Below are positions 1-5,681 of a stretch of DNA of 5,782 bases, in pieces; position 1 is the first letter of the stretch, and each line of letters opens with the position of its first letter. The notes beneath the pieces are model-generated. The model had not been told where the DNA came from, did not search any database, and was given only the letters and a program-made list of their open reading frames with translations. Where the stretch lies: the NCBI GenBank assembly GCA_019310195.1, contig JAFDET010000206.1, forward strand, positions 1 to 5,782, in the 5' to 3' direction. A program made the position numbers and the translations under genes. The DNA comes from Deltaproteobacteria bacterium. Its GTDB lineage: Bacteria > Myxococcota_A > UBA9160 > JAFDET01.

Positions 1-115
1 CGGCGGGGGTCGCGATCTCCACGGCGGCGGCGCCGGCGCGAAGCGCGGTCGGCTCGCTGGCGGCCGTTGCCGCGGCCATCAGCGCCACGCACAGCACCGC
101 GCCCGCGCGCCCCAT
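1..115 (-). CDS. Secreted protein, N-terminal fragment resembling neutral/alkaline ceramidase
   Basis: Only the first 38 codons are present; the gene runs off the left edge. The ATG is 7 nt after the stop of the preceding ABC gene, and an AGGGG Shine-Dalgarno-like run overlaps that stop (120-124, minus strand), 4 nt before the ATG. The N-terminus has an Arg at residue 3, then a hydrophobic stretch of roughly residues 4-18 rich in Ala, Val and Leu, and small residues suitable for signal peptidase I around residues 17-20. The predicted mature start reads LRAGAAAVEIATPA. This closely resembles the first conserved strand of neutral/alkaline non-lysosomal ceramidases (typically LRAGxAxxDITPPxG), which hydrolyse the amide bond of ceramide outside the cytoplasm. 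That assignment is inference from one short motif; the zinc ligands and the rest of the domain are outside the window. Its place as third gene of the operon suggests co-expression with the exporter pair. The signal peptide is more certain than the enzyme family. Confidence 0.55.
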   Translation of the reverse strand, partial: MGRAGAVLCVALMAAATAASEPTALRAGAAAVEIATPA

Positions 116-122
116 GGCGCCC

Positions 123-2087
123 CTAGGCTGCGCCGCGCGTCTGCAGCTCGACGAAGTGGCGGTACGCACCATCGGGTCGCTCCATCAGCTCGGCGTGGCG
201 GCCGCGTTCGATGATGCGGCCGTGTTCGAGGAACAGGATCTCGTCCGCCCCACGGATCGTGGAGAGTCGGTGCGCGATCACCACCACCAGCCGCGTGTGT
301 GCGGCCTCGCGCAGGGACTCCACCAGGCGGCGCTCGGTCTCCGGGTCCAAGGCCGAGGTGGGCTCGTCCAGGATCAGGATGGGGGCCTCCCGCACCAGGG
401 CCCGCGCGATGGCCAGACGCTGCTTCTGGCCCACCGAGAGCTTGCCGCCGGCCCGGCCCAGCTGCGTGCGGTAGCCCTCGGGCAGGGCGCGGATGAAGTC
501 GTCGGCGCCGGCCGTCCTCGCTGCGCGACGGACCTCGGTGTCGCTGGCGTCGGGCTTCCCGACGCGGATGTTCTGCTCGACGCTGGCGTCGAAGAGCTGC
601 GTCTCCTGGAATACGAAGGCCACCTGGCTGCGCACCGAGTCGATCGTGGCGTCGGCGATGTCCGCGCCGTCGAAGAGGACGCGCCCGGCATCGGGTCGCA
701 GAAAGCGCGGAATCAGGTAGGCGAGGCTGGTCTTCCCGGCCCCGGCGGCGCCCGCCAAGGCCACCACCTCGCCGATACGAGCACGCACGTCCACGCCCTG
801 CAACGCGGGCGTTCCGTCTTCGTAGCCGAAGTCCACGCCCTCGATGCGCAGCTCGCGCTGGAGCGGGGGCAGCGGCGTGGCGTCGGGCTCGTCTCGTTCG
901 CCGGGCAGGTCCATCAGCACGAAGACCCGGTGCAGGCCGGCCGCGTTCCCCTGCAGCCGGATCCACAGCGTGCCGAGGATCGCTGCGTACGTCGTCACCT
1001 GGATGAAGTAGGCGACCATCAGCGCGAAGTCGCCGGGCGTGAAGACGCCCTGGACCACCAGGCTCACGCCGTAGCGCGTGATTCCCACGATGAGTGGGAT
1101 GCCCACCGCGATCACGGCGAACGTCGCAAAGATCCAGAGCTTGATGTAGCGGCGAAACTCGTCGAAGGAGCCCCCGCTGTGGCGGTCGAAGCGTTCCCGC
1201 TCGCGCTCTCCGGCGCCCAGGCTCTGCACGGCCAGTACGTTGCTGACCGACTCTTCGATCGTGGAGGCGGTGGTGGCTCCGGCCATCCGGCTCTCTTCGC
1301 CCTGGCGGCGGATGCGCGCGGCGAAAGGGAGGGTCGCGACCAGCGCCAACGGAAGGAACGCCAGGGCCACCCAGCCCACGGCGGTGCTCTGATAGGTGCT
1401 GTGCAGCGTCCAGGCTACCAGCGCGATGCCCAGCGGCGAGTAGAGGGGGATCAGCAGCAGCCGGTAGACCACCTGGGTGATCGCCGGCGTGTCGTACATC
1501 ACGCGGTAGATCGCATCGCCGATGCGCTCGTCGTCGAAGGCGGTGATGGGCAGCGAGTGGATCCGTTCGAACAAGCGCGAGCGGTAGTGGTGGTTCAGGT
1601 CCTGGGTCAGGCGCAGGGTCCAGCGGAACTCGAACAGCCCCAGGATCCCGCTGGCGCGGCTATGCCCGTAGTTGGCGTCGTTCTCGGTGGTGGTGGCCGT
1701 ATCGCGGCCGGACGAAAGTCGCGCATCGGCCTGGTCGCGCTCGGTACCGGTCGAGCCCAGCATGCCGAACGCGACCACGAGCAGGAGCTGGAACAGCAGC
1801 GTGACGACGATGATCTCCGAGGCCGAGGCGCCCACCAGGGCTTCGGCGACGGGGCGGAAGAAGAAGGGGTAGCCGGCGGGATCGACCGGCCGCCCCTCGA
1901 TGACATGGTCGATCTGCATCTTGATCGGCCACGGCAGCAAGAGGGGCGGGAAGAGCGAGACGATCGTCAGGGCCGCCTTCACCGCGAAGCGGCCCCTGTA
2001 GGGCGCTACGTACCCGATCGCGCGCCGGAAGAGGCGCAGCGTGTCGCGGTTCGACAGCTCCTGCCGCTGCTCGAAGGTCTCCCTCAC
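123..2087 (-). CDS. ABC exporter half-transporter (permease-ATPase fusion), second subunit
   Basis: A 654-residue inner-membrane protein with an N-terminal six-helix exporter domain (about residues 25-365) and a C-terminal ATPase (about 410-650). ATPase motifs, all intact: aromatic A-loop Tyr422; Walker A GAAGAGKT (446-453, Lys452); Q-loop Gln494; signature LSVGQ (550-554); Walker B ILILD (570-574) with catalytic Glu575; D-loop SALD (578-581); switch His606. The first coupling-helix region contains FDDERIGDAIYR (184-195), shared with its upstream partner. The GTG start at 2087 overlaps the upstream stop in a GTGA tetranucleotide. The weak ribosome site there points to translational coupling. 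The frame stays open far upstream of this GTG, but that part is a shadow of the neighbouring ABC gene. Oddity: a polar stretch of about 37 residues (111-147, rich in Thr, Asp, Arg and Ser) interrupts the region that is one continuous TM2 helix in MsbA-like exporters. Substrate is unknown; lipid or peptide-like compounds are typical. The protein most likely pairs with the upstream subunit. Confidence 0.93.
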   Translation of the reverse strand: MRETFEQRQELSNRDTLRLFRRAIGYVAPYRGRFAVKAALTIVSLFPPLLLPWPIKMQIDHVIEGRPVDPAGYPFFFRPVAEALVGASASEIIVVTLLFQLLLVVAFGMLGSTGTERDQADARLSSGRDTATTTENDANYGHSRASGILGLFEFRWTLRLTQDLNHHYRSRLFERIHSLPITAFDDERIGDAIYRVMYDTPAITQVVYRLLLIPLYSPLGIALVAWTLHSTYQSTAVGWVALAFLPLALVATLPFAARIRRQGEESRMAGATTASTIEESVSNVLAVQSLGAGERERERFDRHSGGSFDEFRRYIKLWIFATFAVIAVGIPLIVGITRYGVSLVVQGVFTPGDFALMVAYFIQVTTYAAILGTLWIRLQGNAAGLHRVFVLMDLPGERDEPDATPLPPLQRELRIEGVDFGYEDGTPALQGVDVRARIGEVVALAGAAGAGKTSLAYLIPRFLRPDAGRVLFDGADIADATIDSVRSQVAFVFQETQLFDASVEQNIRVGKPDASDTEVRRAARTAGADDFIRALPEGYRTQLGRAGGKLSVGQKQRLAIARALVREAPILILDEPTSALDPETERRLVESLREAAHTRLVVVIAHRLSTIRGADEILFLEHGRIIERGRHAELMERPDGAYRHFVELQTRGAA

Positions 2088-4048
2088 GGCGCCACGGCGC
2101 GTTGCGGTTCGGGCGCTTCGTGCTGGATCAGGCGCCGGTAGACGCCGCCGTCCCGGGCCAGCAGCTCGGCGTGGCTGCCGCGTTCGACCAGGCGCCCGTC
2201 TTGGAGCACCAGGATTTCTTCGGCCTGGCGGATCGTGGAGAGCCGGTGGGTGATGAGGAAGATGACCCGCCCGCGGCCCCACTCGTGCAGGTTGTGCATC
2301 ACGCGTTGCTCCGTCTCCGCGTCGAGAGCCGCGGTCGGCTCGTCGAGCACCAAGATGGGCGCGTTCTTCAGCACGGCGCGTGCGATGGAGAGGCGCTGGC
2401 GCTGGCCCGTGGAGAGCTTGGTGCCGCGTTCGCCCAGGAGCGTCTCGTAGCCCTGGGGGAGTCGCTCGACGAACTCGTCGGCGCAGGCCACCCGCGCCGC
2501 CTCGCGCACGGCCGCGTCGTCGGCGTCGGGCACGGCGTAGCGGATGTTCTCGCGAACGCTGGCGCCGAAGAGCACGTTCTCCTGGAGTGCGATGGAGACG
2601 TTCTTCCGCAGGTCGGCCAGCCGGATCCGGCGCAGGTCGAGCCCGCCGATCTCTACTCCGCCCCGGTCGGGATCGAACAGGCGCAGCAGCAGCGCCATCA
2701 ACGTGCTCTTTCCGGAGCCCGTGGGGCCCACCACCGCGGTGACGCTGCCCGGGTGCGCGTCGAAGCCCACGCCCTGCAGCACCGGCCGGTCGAGCTGGTA
2801 GCCGAAGCTCACGTCGCGGAACGTCACACCCTCGCCCAGGGCCGGGAAGCCGACCGCGTCGGGGGCGTCCTGGACCTCGGGCTCCAGGTCCAGCAGCTGG
2901 AAGACGCGATCGATCCCGATGGCCATGTCCTGCACCCGGGCCCACATGCGCAGCATCACCCGGAAGGCGGTGGCGCCCGAGCCCATCTCGCCCTTGAAGA
3001 AGTTGAACTGGCCCAGGGTCCAGCGCTCGATCCCGAACAGACCCAGCAGCACGGCGGCGAACACGGCGGCGCCGCTGCGCGTGTACTCCAGGGCGAAGCC
3101 CGTGGCCGCGAGCATGGCGGCGCAGATCACCACGAATGCAATCACGCTGAACAGGCTCACCAGGAAGCGGACCCCGAAGGCCGCGCGGAAGGCGTCGCGG
3201 GAGTGCTGCTCGAAGCTGGCCTGCTCCGTGGCCTCGATGCCGTACGCCTTGACGACCTTGATGCCCGCCAGGATTTCCTGGATGCGCGCCGTGAGGGCGG
3301 CGTTGGTCTGGCGTGCGGCCCGGAAGCCCACACGCAGGCGTTTGGATACCCACCAGCCCACCGCCAGCATGGGCGGCCAGCACAGCAGGAAGATCGCGCC
3401 GACCAGGGGGTCGATGAGAAACACCACGGTCGCGGCAATCAGGTGGCGCCCCAGCTGGAGGAAGGGCGTCAGGAAGAGCGCCTCGATCAGGTCCGAGACC
3501 ATGGCGCTGTCCTGGAAGAGCCGATAGATGGCGTCGCCCACGCGATGCTCGGCGTGGAAGCGAAGCGAAAGCGTTTGCAGCCGCCCGTGGAGCTGGAGCC
3601 GGAGCGCCTGGTTGATCTGCTGGCAGATCCAGATGTAGTAGTAGGTCAGGCCGCCCACGGCGGGCAGGATCACCAGGAGCAGGATCCCCAGGAAGATGAC
3701 CGCAAAGCGATCGAAGGCCTGCATGCGCAGGTCCTGGGAAAGCGCGTCCACGTGGGACACGATCTGCGGGTCGAGGCCCAGCACACGCGCCTGGATCTCG
3801 GGCAGGGGCTCGCCCGTCAGGACCCCATTCCAGAGCACGCCGTAGCCCATCATCGCCACGGGAAGGATCAGCAGGAGCAGGACGGCGGCCACTCCCGCCA
3901 GGGTGAGCAGGTGCCGTCGCACGCCGCGAATCAGCGGCAGACAGCGCAGCAGGATGCGAAGGACCAGACGGAAGCGGAGCCGGTCGTCGTGGTCGCCGGA
4001 GCCCAGGCGCTGGAGCTCGGTGATCGTGTCCCGGTCGGTGGCGGCCAT
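2084..4048 (-). CDS. ABC exporter half-transporter (permease-ATPase fusion), first subunit
   Basis: A 654-residue type-IV (MsbA/LmrA-like) half-exporter and first gene of the minus-strand operon. A charged cytoplasmic head (1-45) precedes TM1 (about 48-72). A long TM1-TM2 loop (about 75-113) follows, then TM2 (about 115-140), the coupling region with HRVGDAIYR (168-176), TM3-TM4 (about 199-233) and TM5-TM6 (about 290-345). The ATPase domain has A-loop Tyr417, Walker A GPTGSGKST (441-449, Lys447), Q-loop Gln489, signature LSTGQ (545-549), Walker B ILVLD (565-569) with catalytic Glu570, and switch His601, so both ATP sites of a heterodimer would look competent. The ATG is supported by GAGGAGG immediately upstream. 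About 20 residues more than usual lie between TM6 and the ATPase (about 341-365). The stop overlaps the GTG start of the second subunit by 4 nt. The pair could instead be two homodimers, but equal lengths and coupled translation favour a heterodimer. Substrate cannot be read from the sequence. Confidence 0.94.
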   Translation of the reverse strand: MAATDRDTITELQRLGSGDHDDRLRFRLVLRILLRCLPLIRGVRRHLLTLAGVAAVLLLLILPVAMMGYGVLWNGVLTGEPLPEIQARVLGLDPQIVSHVDALSQDLRMQAFDRFAVIFLGILLLVILPAVGGLTYYYIWICQQINQALRLQLHGRLQTLSLRFHAEHRVGDAIYRLFQDSAMVSDLIEALFLTPFLQLGRHLIAATVVFLIDPLVGAIFLLCWPPMLAVGWWVSKRLRVGFRAARQTNAALTARIQEILAGIKVVKAYGIEATEQASFEQHSRDAFRAAFGVRFLVSLFSVIAFVVICAAMLAATGFALEYTRSGAAVFAAVLLGLFGIERWTLGQFNFFKGEMGSGATAFRVMLRMWARVQDMAIGIDRVFQLLDLEPEVQDAPDAVGFPALGEGVTFRDVSFGYQLDRPVLQGVGFDAHPGSVTAVVGPTGSGKSTLMALLLRLFDPDRGGVEIGGLDLRRIRLADLRKNVSIALQENVLFGASVRENIRYAVPDADDAAVREAARVACADEFVERLPQGYETLLGERGTKLSTGQRQRLSIARAVLKNAPILVLDEPTAALDAETEQRVMHNLHEWGRGRVIFLITHRLSTIRQAEEILVLQDGRLVERGSHAELLARDGGVYRRLIQHEAPEPQRAVAP

Positions 4049-4051
4049 CGG

Positions 4052-4058
4052 CCTCCTC
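4052..4058 (-). promoter_or_regulatory. Strong Shine-Dalgarno site of the ABC operon
   Basis: On the minus strand the sequence GAGGAGG lies 3 nt before the ATG at 4048; using its first GAGG gives a 6-nt spacer. It is the best ribosome-binding site in the window and fixes the start of the first ABC gene. It sits only 14 nt downstream of the U-tract of the leader terminator, so a transcript must read through that terminator to include it. Confidence 0.75.
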
Positions 4059-4072
4059 GCGCCGCCGCGCGC

Positions 4073-4108
4073 AAAAAGAAAGGGTCGAGCCCCTCAACGG
4101 CCCGACCC
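4073..4108 (-). terminator. Intrinsic terminator in the leader of the ABC operon (candidate attenuator)
   Basis: Read on the minus strand, the arm GGGTCGGGCC (4108-4099), a 7-nt loop (4098-4092) and the arm GGCTCGACCC (4091-4082) form a continuous 10-bp stem with a single G-U pair. The tract TTTCTTTTT (4081-4073) follows directly. This is the classic rho-independent layout and is striking in such a GC-rich window, because the A/T run is the longest in the spacer. It points toward the ABC operon and ends 24 nt before its start codon, with no minus-strand gene upstream. It therefore either attenuates the operon's own leader transcript, ends a small RNA, or blocks antisense transcripts arriving from the permease gene. 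On the plus strand the stem is not followed by a T-run, so it would not terminate that way. Confidence 0.8.
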
Positions 4109-4110
4109 CA

Positions 4111-4142
4111 CCGGACCCGGCGAGTGTGCCCGCAGGGTCCGG
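4111..4142 (-). other. Perfect 8-bp hairpin upstream of the leader terminator
   Basis: CCGGACCC (4111-4118) and GGGTCCGG (4135-4142) are perfect inverted complements around a 16-nt loop. The hairpin lies 2 nt upstream of the leader terminator in minus-strand reading. Its minus-strand 5' arm (4142-4135) can alternatively pair with the 5' arm of the terminator (4108-4101) at 7 of 8 positions. Such mutually exclusive pairing is what an anti-antiterminator would show. Function is inferred; some self-complementarity is expected by chance at this GC content. Confidence 0.5.
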
Positions 4143-4152
4143 CCTTGTCCAG

Positions 4153-4168
4153 CGGAGCGAAGGCTCCG
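4153..4168. other. Short hairpin in the divergent spacer
   Basis: CGGAGC (4153-4158) and GCTCCG (4163-4168) form a 6-bp stem closed by a 4-nt loop (GAAG on the plus strand, CTTC on the minus strand). It would be the first of three consecutive stem-loops in a minus-strand leader RNA, or would lie in the 5' untranslated region of the permease if transcription starts upstream of it. No role can be assigned from the sequence alone. Confidence 0.35.
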
Positions 4169-4188
4169 GCAGGGTGGGCCATTCTGAT

Positions 4189-4196
4189 AGGGTGGG
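4189..4196 (+). promoter_or_regulatory. Probable ribosome-binding site of the SCFA permease
   Basis: AGGGTGGG lies 8 nt upstream of the ATG at 4205 and matches the AGGAGG consensus with one mismatch over six positions. It supports ATG 4205 over the in-frame TTG at 4145. The TTG would add 20 residues lying within the hairpin-rich spacer and out of line with the family's N-terminus. Confidence 0.45.
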
Positions 4197-4204
4197 CGCC
4201 CGAC

Positions 4205-5590
4205 ATGGCTGCTCTCGACGCCCTGCGCGAAGCCGGCGCTGCGCTGTCTCGCATCACCGAACGGTGGGTCCCCGACTCGTGGGTGATCTGCATGATCCTG
4301 ACCAGCCTGGCCCTGGCGCTGGCGGTCTTCGGCGCGGGGGCGGGCGTGGAGGACTCGGTGCTGGCGTGGGGCGCCGGGGTCTGGAACCTGCTCACGCTCG
4401 CGATGCAGTTCACCATCGCCATGGTGGCCGCCCACGCTTGCGTGTCCTCGCGGCCGGTCTTCCGCGTTCTCGACCGGCTGGCGGGCCTGCCCGATCCGGA
4501 ACGTCCGGCGCAGGCGGTGCTGCTGGTGGGCCTCTTCTCGCTGGCCACCGCCTGGCTCAACTGGGCGCTCAACCTGGTGGCGTGCGCGCTCTTCGTGCCG
4601 TTCTTGCTGCGCCGTAATCCCAAGGTGGACGTGCGCGTGCTGGTGGCCGGCGCCTACATCGGCCTGGGCACCGTCTGGCACGGAGGCCTGTCGGGCTCGG
4701 CCCCCCTGATCCTGGCGACGCCGGGCAACCCCCTGCTCGAGCCCGCCTCGGGGCCGCCCGTCGTGGCTCGCCTCTACCCGGTTACGGAGACGCTCTTCGC
4801 CCCTTTCAACCTGGTCTACTTGCTGGTGATCGGGGCCGTGGGTCTGGCCACGGCCGTGGCGCTCCATCCGCGTCGGGGTGCGATCACGCTTACGCCGGAG
4901 CAGGTGGACCGCATCCTGCCCGCACCGCCCGAGGATCCCGAGCCGCCCGACACGCCGGCAGGTCGGCTGGACCGGTTCCGCGGCTGGACGCTGCTGGCGG
5001 CGGCGCTGCTGGCCTACCCGCTGGGGCACTCCATCCTCACCAAGGGGTTCGGCGCGAGTTGGACGATCAATGCCTACAACGTGGCATTTCTCACCGCCGC
5101 GCTGCTGCTCCACGGCCGGCCGCTGCCGTTCCTGGCCGCGTGTCGCGAGGGCGTCGCGGCGGCGTGGGGCATCATCGTGCAGTTCCCGTTCTATGCGGGC
5201 ATCTTCGGCCTGATCATCCACACCGACCTGGGAACCTGGCTGGGCGATCTGTTCGCGCGCTTCGCCAGCACGGGGACCTACCCGTTCGTGGTGTACCTGT
5301 ACTCGGGGTTCATGAACCTGTTCGTGCCCTCCGCCGGATCCAAGTGGATGATCGAGGCGCCCTTCCTGATCCCGGCGGGCGAGCAGCTGGGAGTGTCGGT
5401 ACGCGCGGTTCTATTGGCGTATGCCTATGGCGACTCGACCACCAATCTGGTGCAGCCCTTCTTTGCGATCCCCATCCTGGCGGTGACGCGGCTGCGCTTT
5501 GGAGACGTGGTGGGGTACACGTTCCTCATCGCTCTGGCCTGCTTCGCCGTCAGCGCCGTGGCCGTCTTCTTGATTCCGCCCAACTTCTAG
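4205..5590 (+). CDS. Short-chain fatty acid transporter, AtoE/SCFA_trans family
   Basis: A complete 461-residue polytopic membrane protein, close in length to E. coli AtoE (about 440), which takes up short-chain fatty acids such as butyrate or acetoacetate. Family landmarks appear in order: an N-terminal ERWVPDSWV (19-27) leading into TM1; WGAGVWNLLTLAMQF (55-69); WLNWALNLV (117-125); GGLSGSAPLILATPGNP (160-176); a hydrophilic cytoplasmic loop (about 221-259) rich in Pro, Asp and Glu; QFPFYAGI (326-333); PSAGSKWMIEAPFLIPA (375-391); and YAYGDSTTNLVQPFFAIP (406-423). The re-entrant-like PS-G-xxW and QPF motifs are the family's hallmark. About ten or more hydrophobic segments can be seen. The gene is divergent from the ABC operon across a 156-bp spacer. 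No fatty-acid activation genes are in view, so the substrate is inferred from family only. PSAGSKW replaces the PSGGGxW of AtoE, so another small carboxylate is possible. Confidence 0.9.
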   Translation: MAALDALREAGAALSRITERWVPDSWVICMILTSLALALAVFGAGAGVEDSVLAWGAGVWNLLTLAMQFTIAMVAAHACVSSRPVFRVLDRLAGLPDPERPAQAVLLVGLFSLATAWLNWALNLVACALFVPFLLRRNPKVDVRVLVAGAYIGLGTVWHGGLSGSAPLILATPGNPLLEPASGPPVVARLYPVTETLFAPFNLVYLLVIGAVGLATAVALHPRRGAITLTPEQVDRILPAPPEDPEPPDTPAGRLDRFRGWTLLAAALLAYPLGHSILTKGFGASWTINAYNVAFLTAALLLHGRPLPFLAACREGVAAAWGIIVQFPFYAGIFGLIIHTDLGTWLGDLFARFASTGTYPFVVYLYSGFMNLFVPSAGSKWMIEAPFLIPAGEQLGVSVRAVLLAYAYGDSTTNLVQPFFAIPILAVTRLRFGDVVGYTFLIALACFAVSAVAVFLIPPNF

Positions 5591-5617
5591 CGGCTCGGCT
5601 CCTCCGGGCCCGAGCCG
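5591..5617 (+). other. Hairpin directly after the SCFA permease stop codon
   Basis: CGGCTCGG (5591-5598) and CCGAGCCG (5610-5617) form a perfect 8-bp GC-rich stem with an 11-nt loop, beginning at the first base after the TAG. No T-run follows, so it is not a canonical intrinsic terminator. It may be a pause or 3'-end stabilising structure or a U-less terminator, which is common to propose but hard to prove in GC-rich genomes. Confidence 0.5.
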
Positions 5618-5651
5618 TGCGCCGGGCGTGGGATGCTCTACCCTCCGGGGC

Positions 5652-5667
5652 GCGCCCGGTGGGGCGC
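5652..5667. other. Short GC hairpin upstream of the TrkA-like gene
   Basis: GCGCCC (5652-5657) and GGGCGC (5662-5667) can form a 6-bp stem with a 4-nt loop, ending 14 nt before the ATG at 5682. In this very GC-rich spacer such pairing may be accidental. If real, it would border the G-rich ribosome-binding site of the next gene. Confidence 0.25.
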
Positions 5668-5681
5668 CCGCGGGGGGCACG

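Noticed and set aside
114..2141. Plus-strand frame of 675 codons opposite the second ABC gene
   Set aside because: Rich in Gln, His, Glu, Val and Asp with no recognisable domain, and fully antisense to a gene with all ABC motifs; a codon-bias shadow.
123..4097. Single 1324-residue minus-strand frame that looks like a fused protein ending in the second ABC subunit
   Set aside because: Its first 670 residues are an out-of-frame reading of the first ABC gene (Arg/Pro/Gly-rich, no motifs). The real second subunit starts at GTG 2087, overlapping the upstream TGA.
4184..4190. CTGATAG as a possible -10 element (TATCAG on the minus strand, GATAG on the plus strand)
   Set aside because: It is the most A/T-rich hexamer near the start of a putative leader, but no acceptable -35 hexamer lies at 16-18 bp on either strand, so no promoter is annotated.
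2102..4204. Very long plus-strand frame extending the permease upstream, opposite the first ABC gene, to a possible 1162-residue product
   Set aside because: The upstream part is antisense to an unmistakable ABC exporter and its translation is rich in Gln, His, Glu and Arg, typical of a shadow frame in GC-rich DNA. Only the portion from ATG 4205 has membrane-protein composition and family motifs.
4145..4204. In-frame TTG at 4145 as an alternative start of the permease
   Set aside because: The 20 added residues lie in the hairpin-rich spacer, have no supporting ribosome site and do not resemble family N-termini. ATG 4205 has a plausible upstream AGGGTGGG.
4094..5221. Minus-strand 375-codon frame opposite the permease
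   Set aside because: Arg/Gln/His-rich shadow of the permease gene with no motif. It would also place a gene end inside the leader terminator hairpin.
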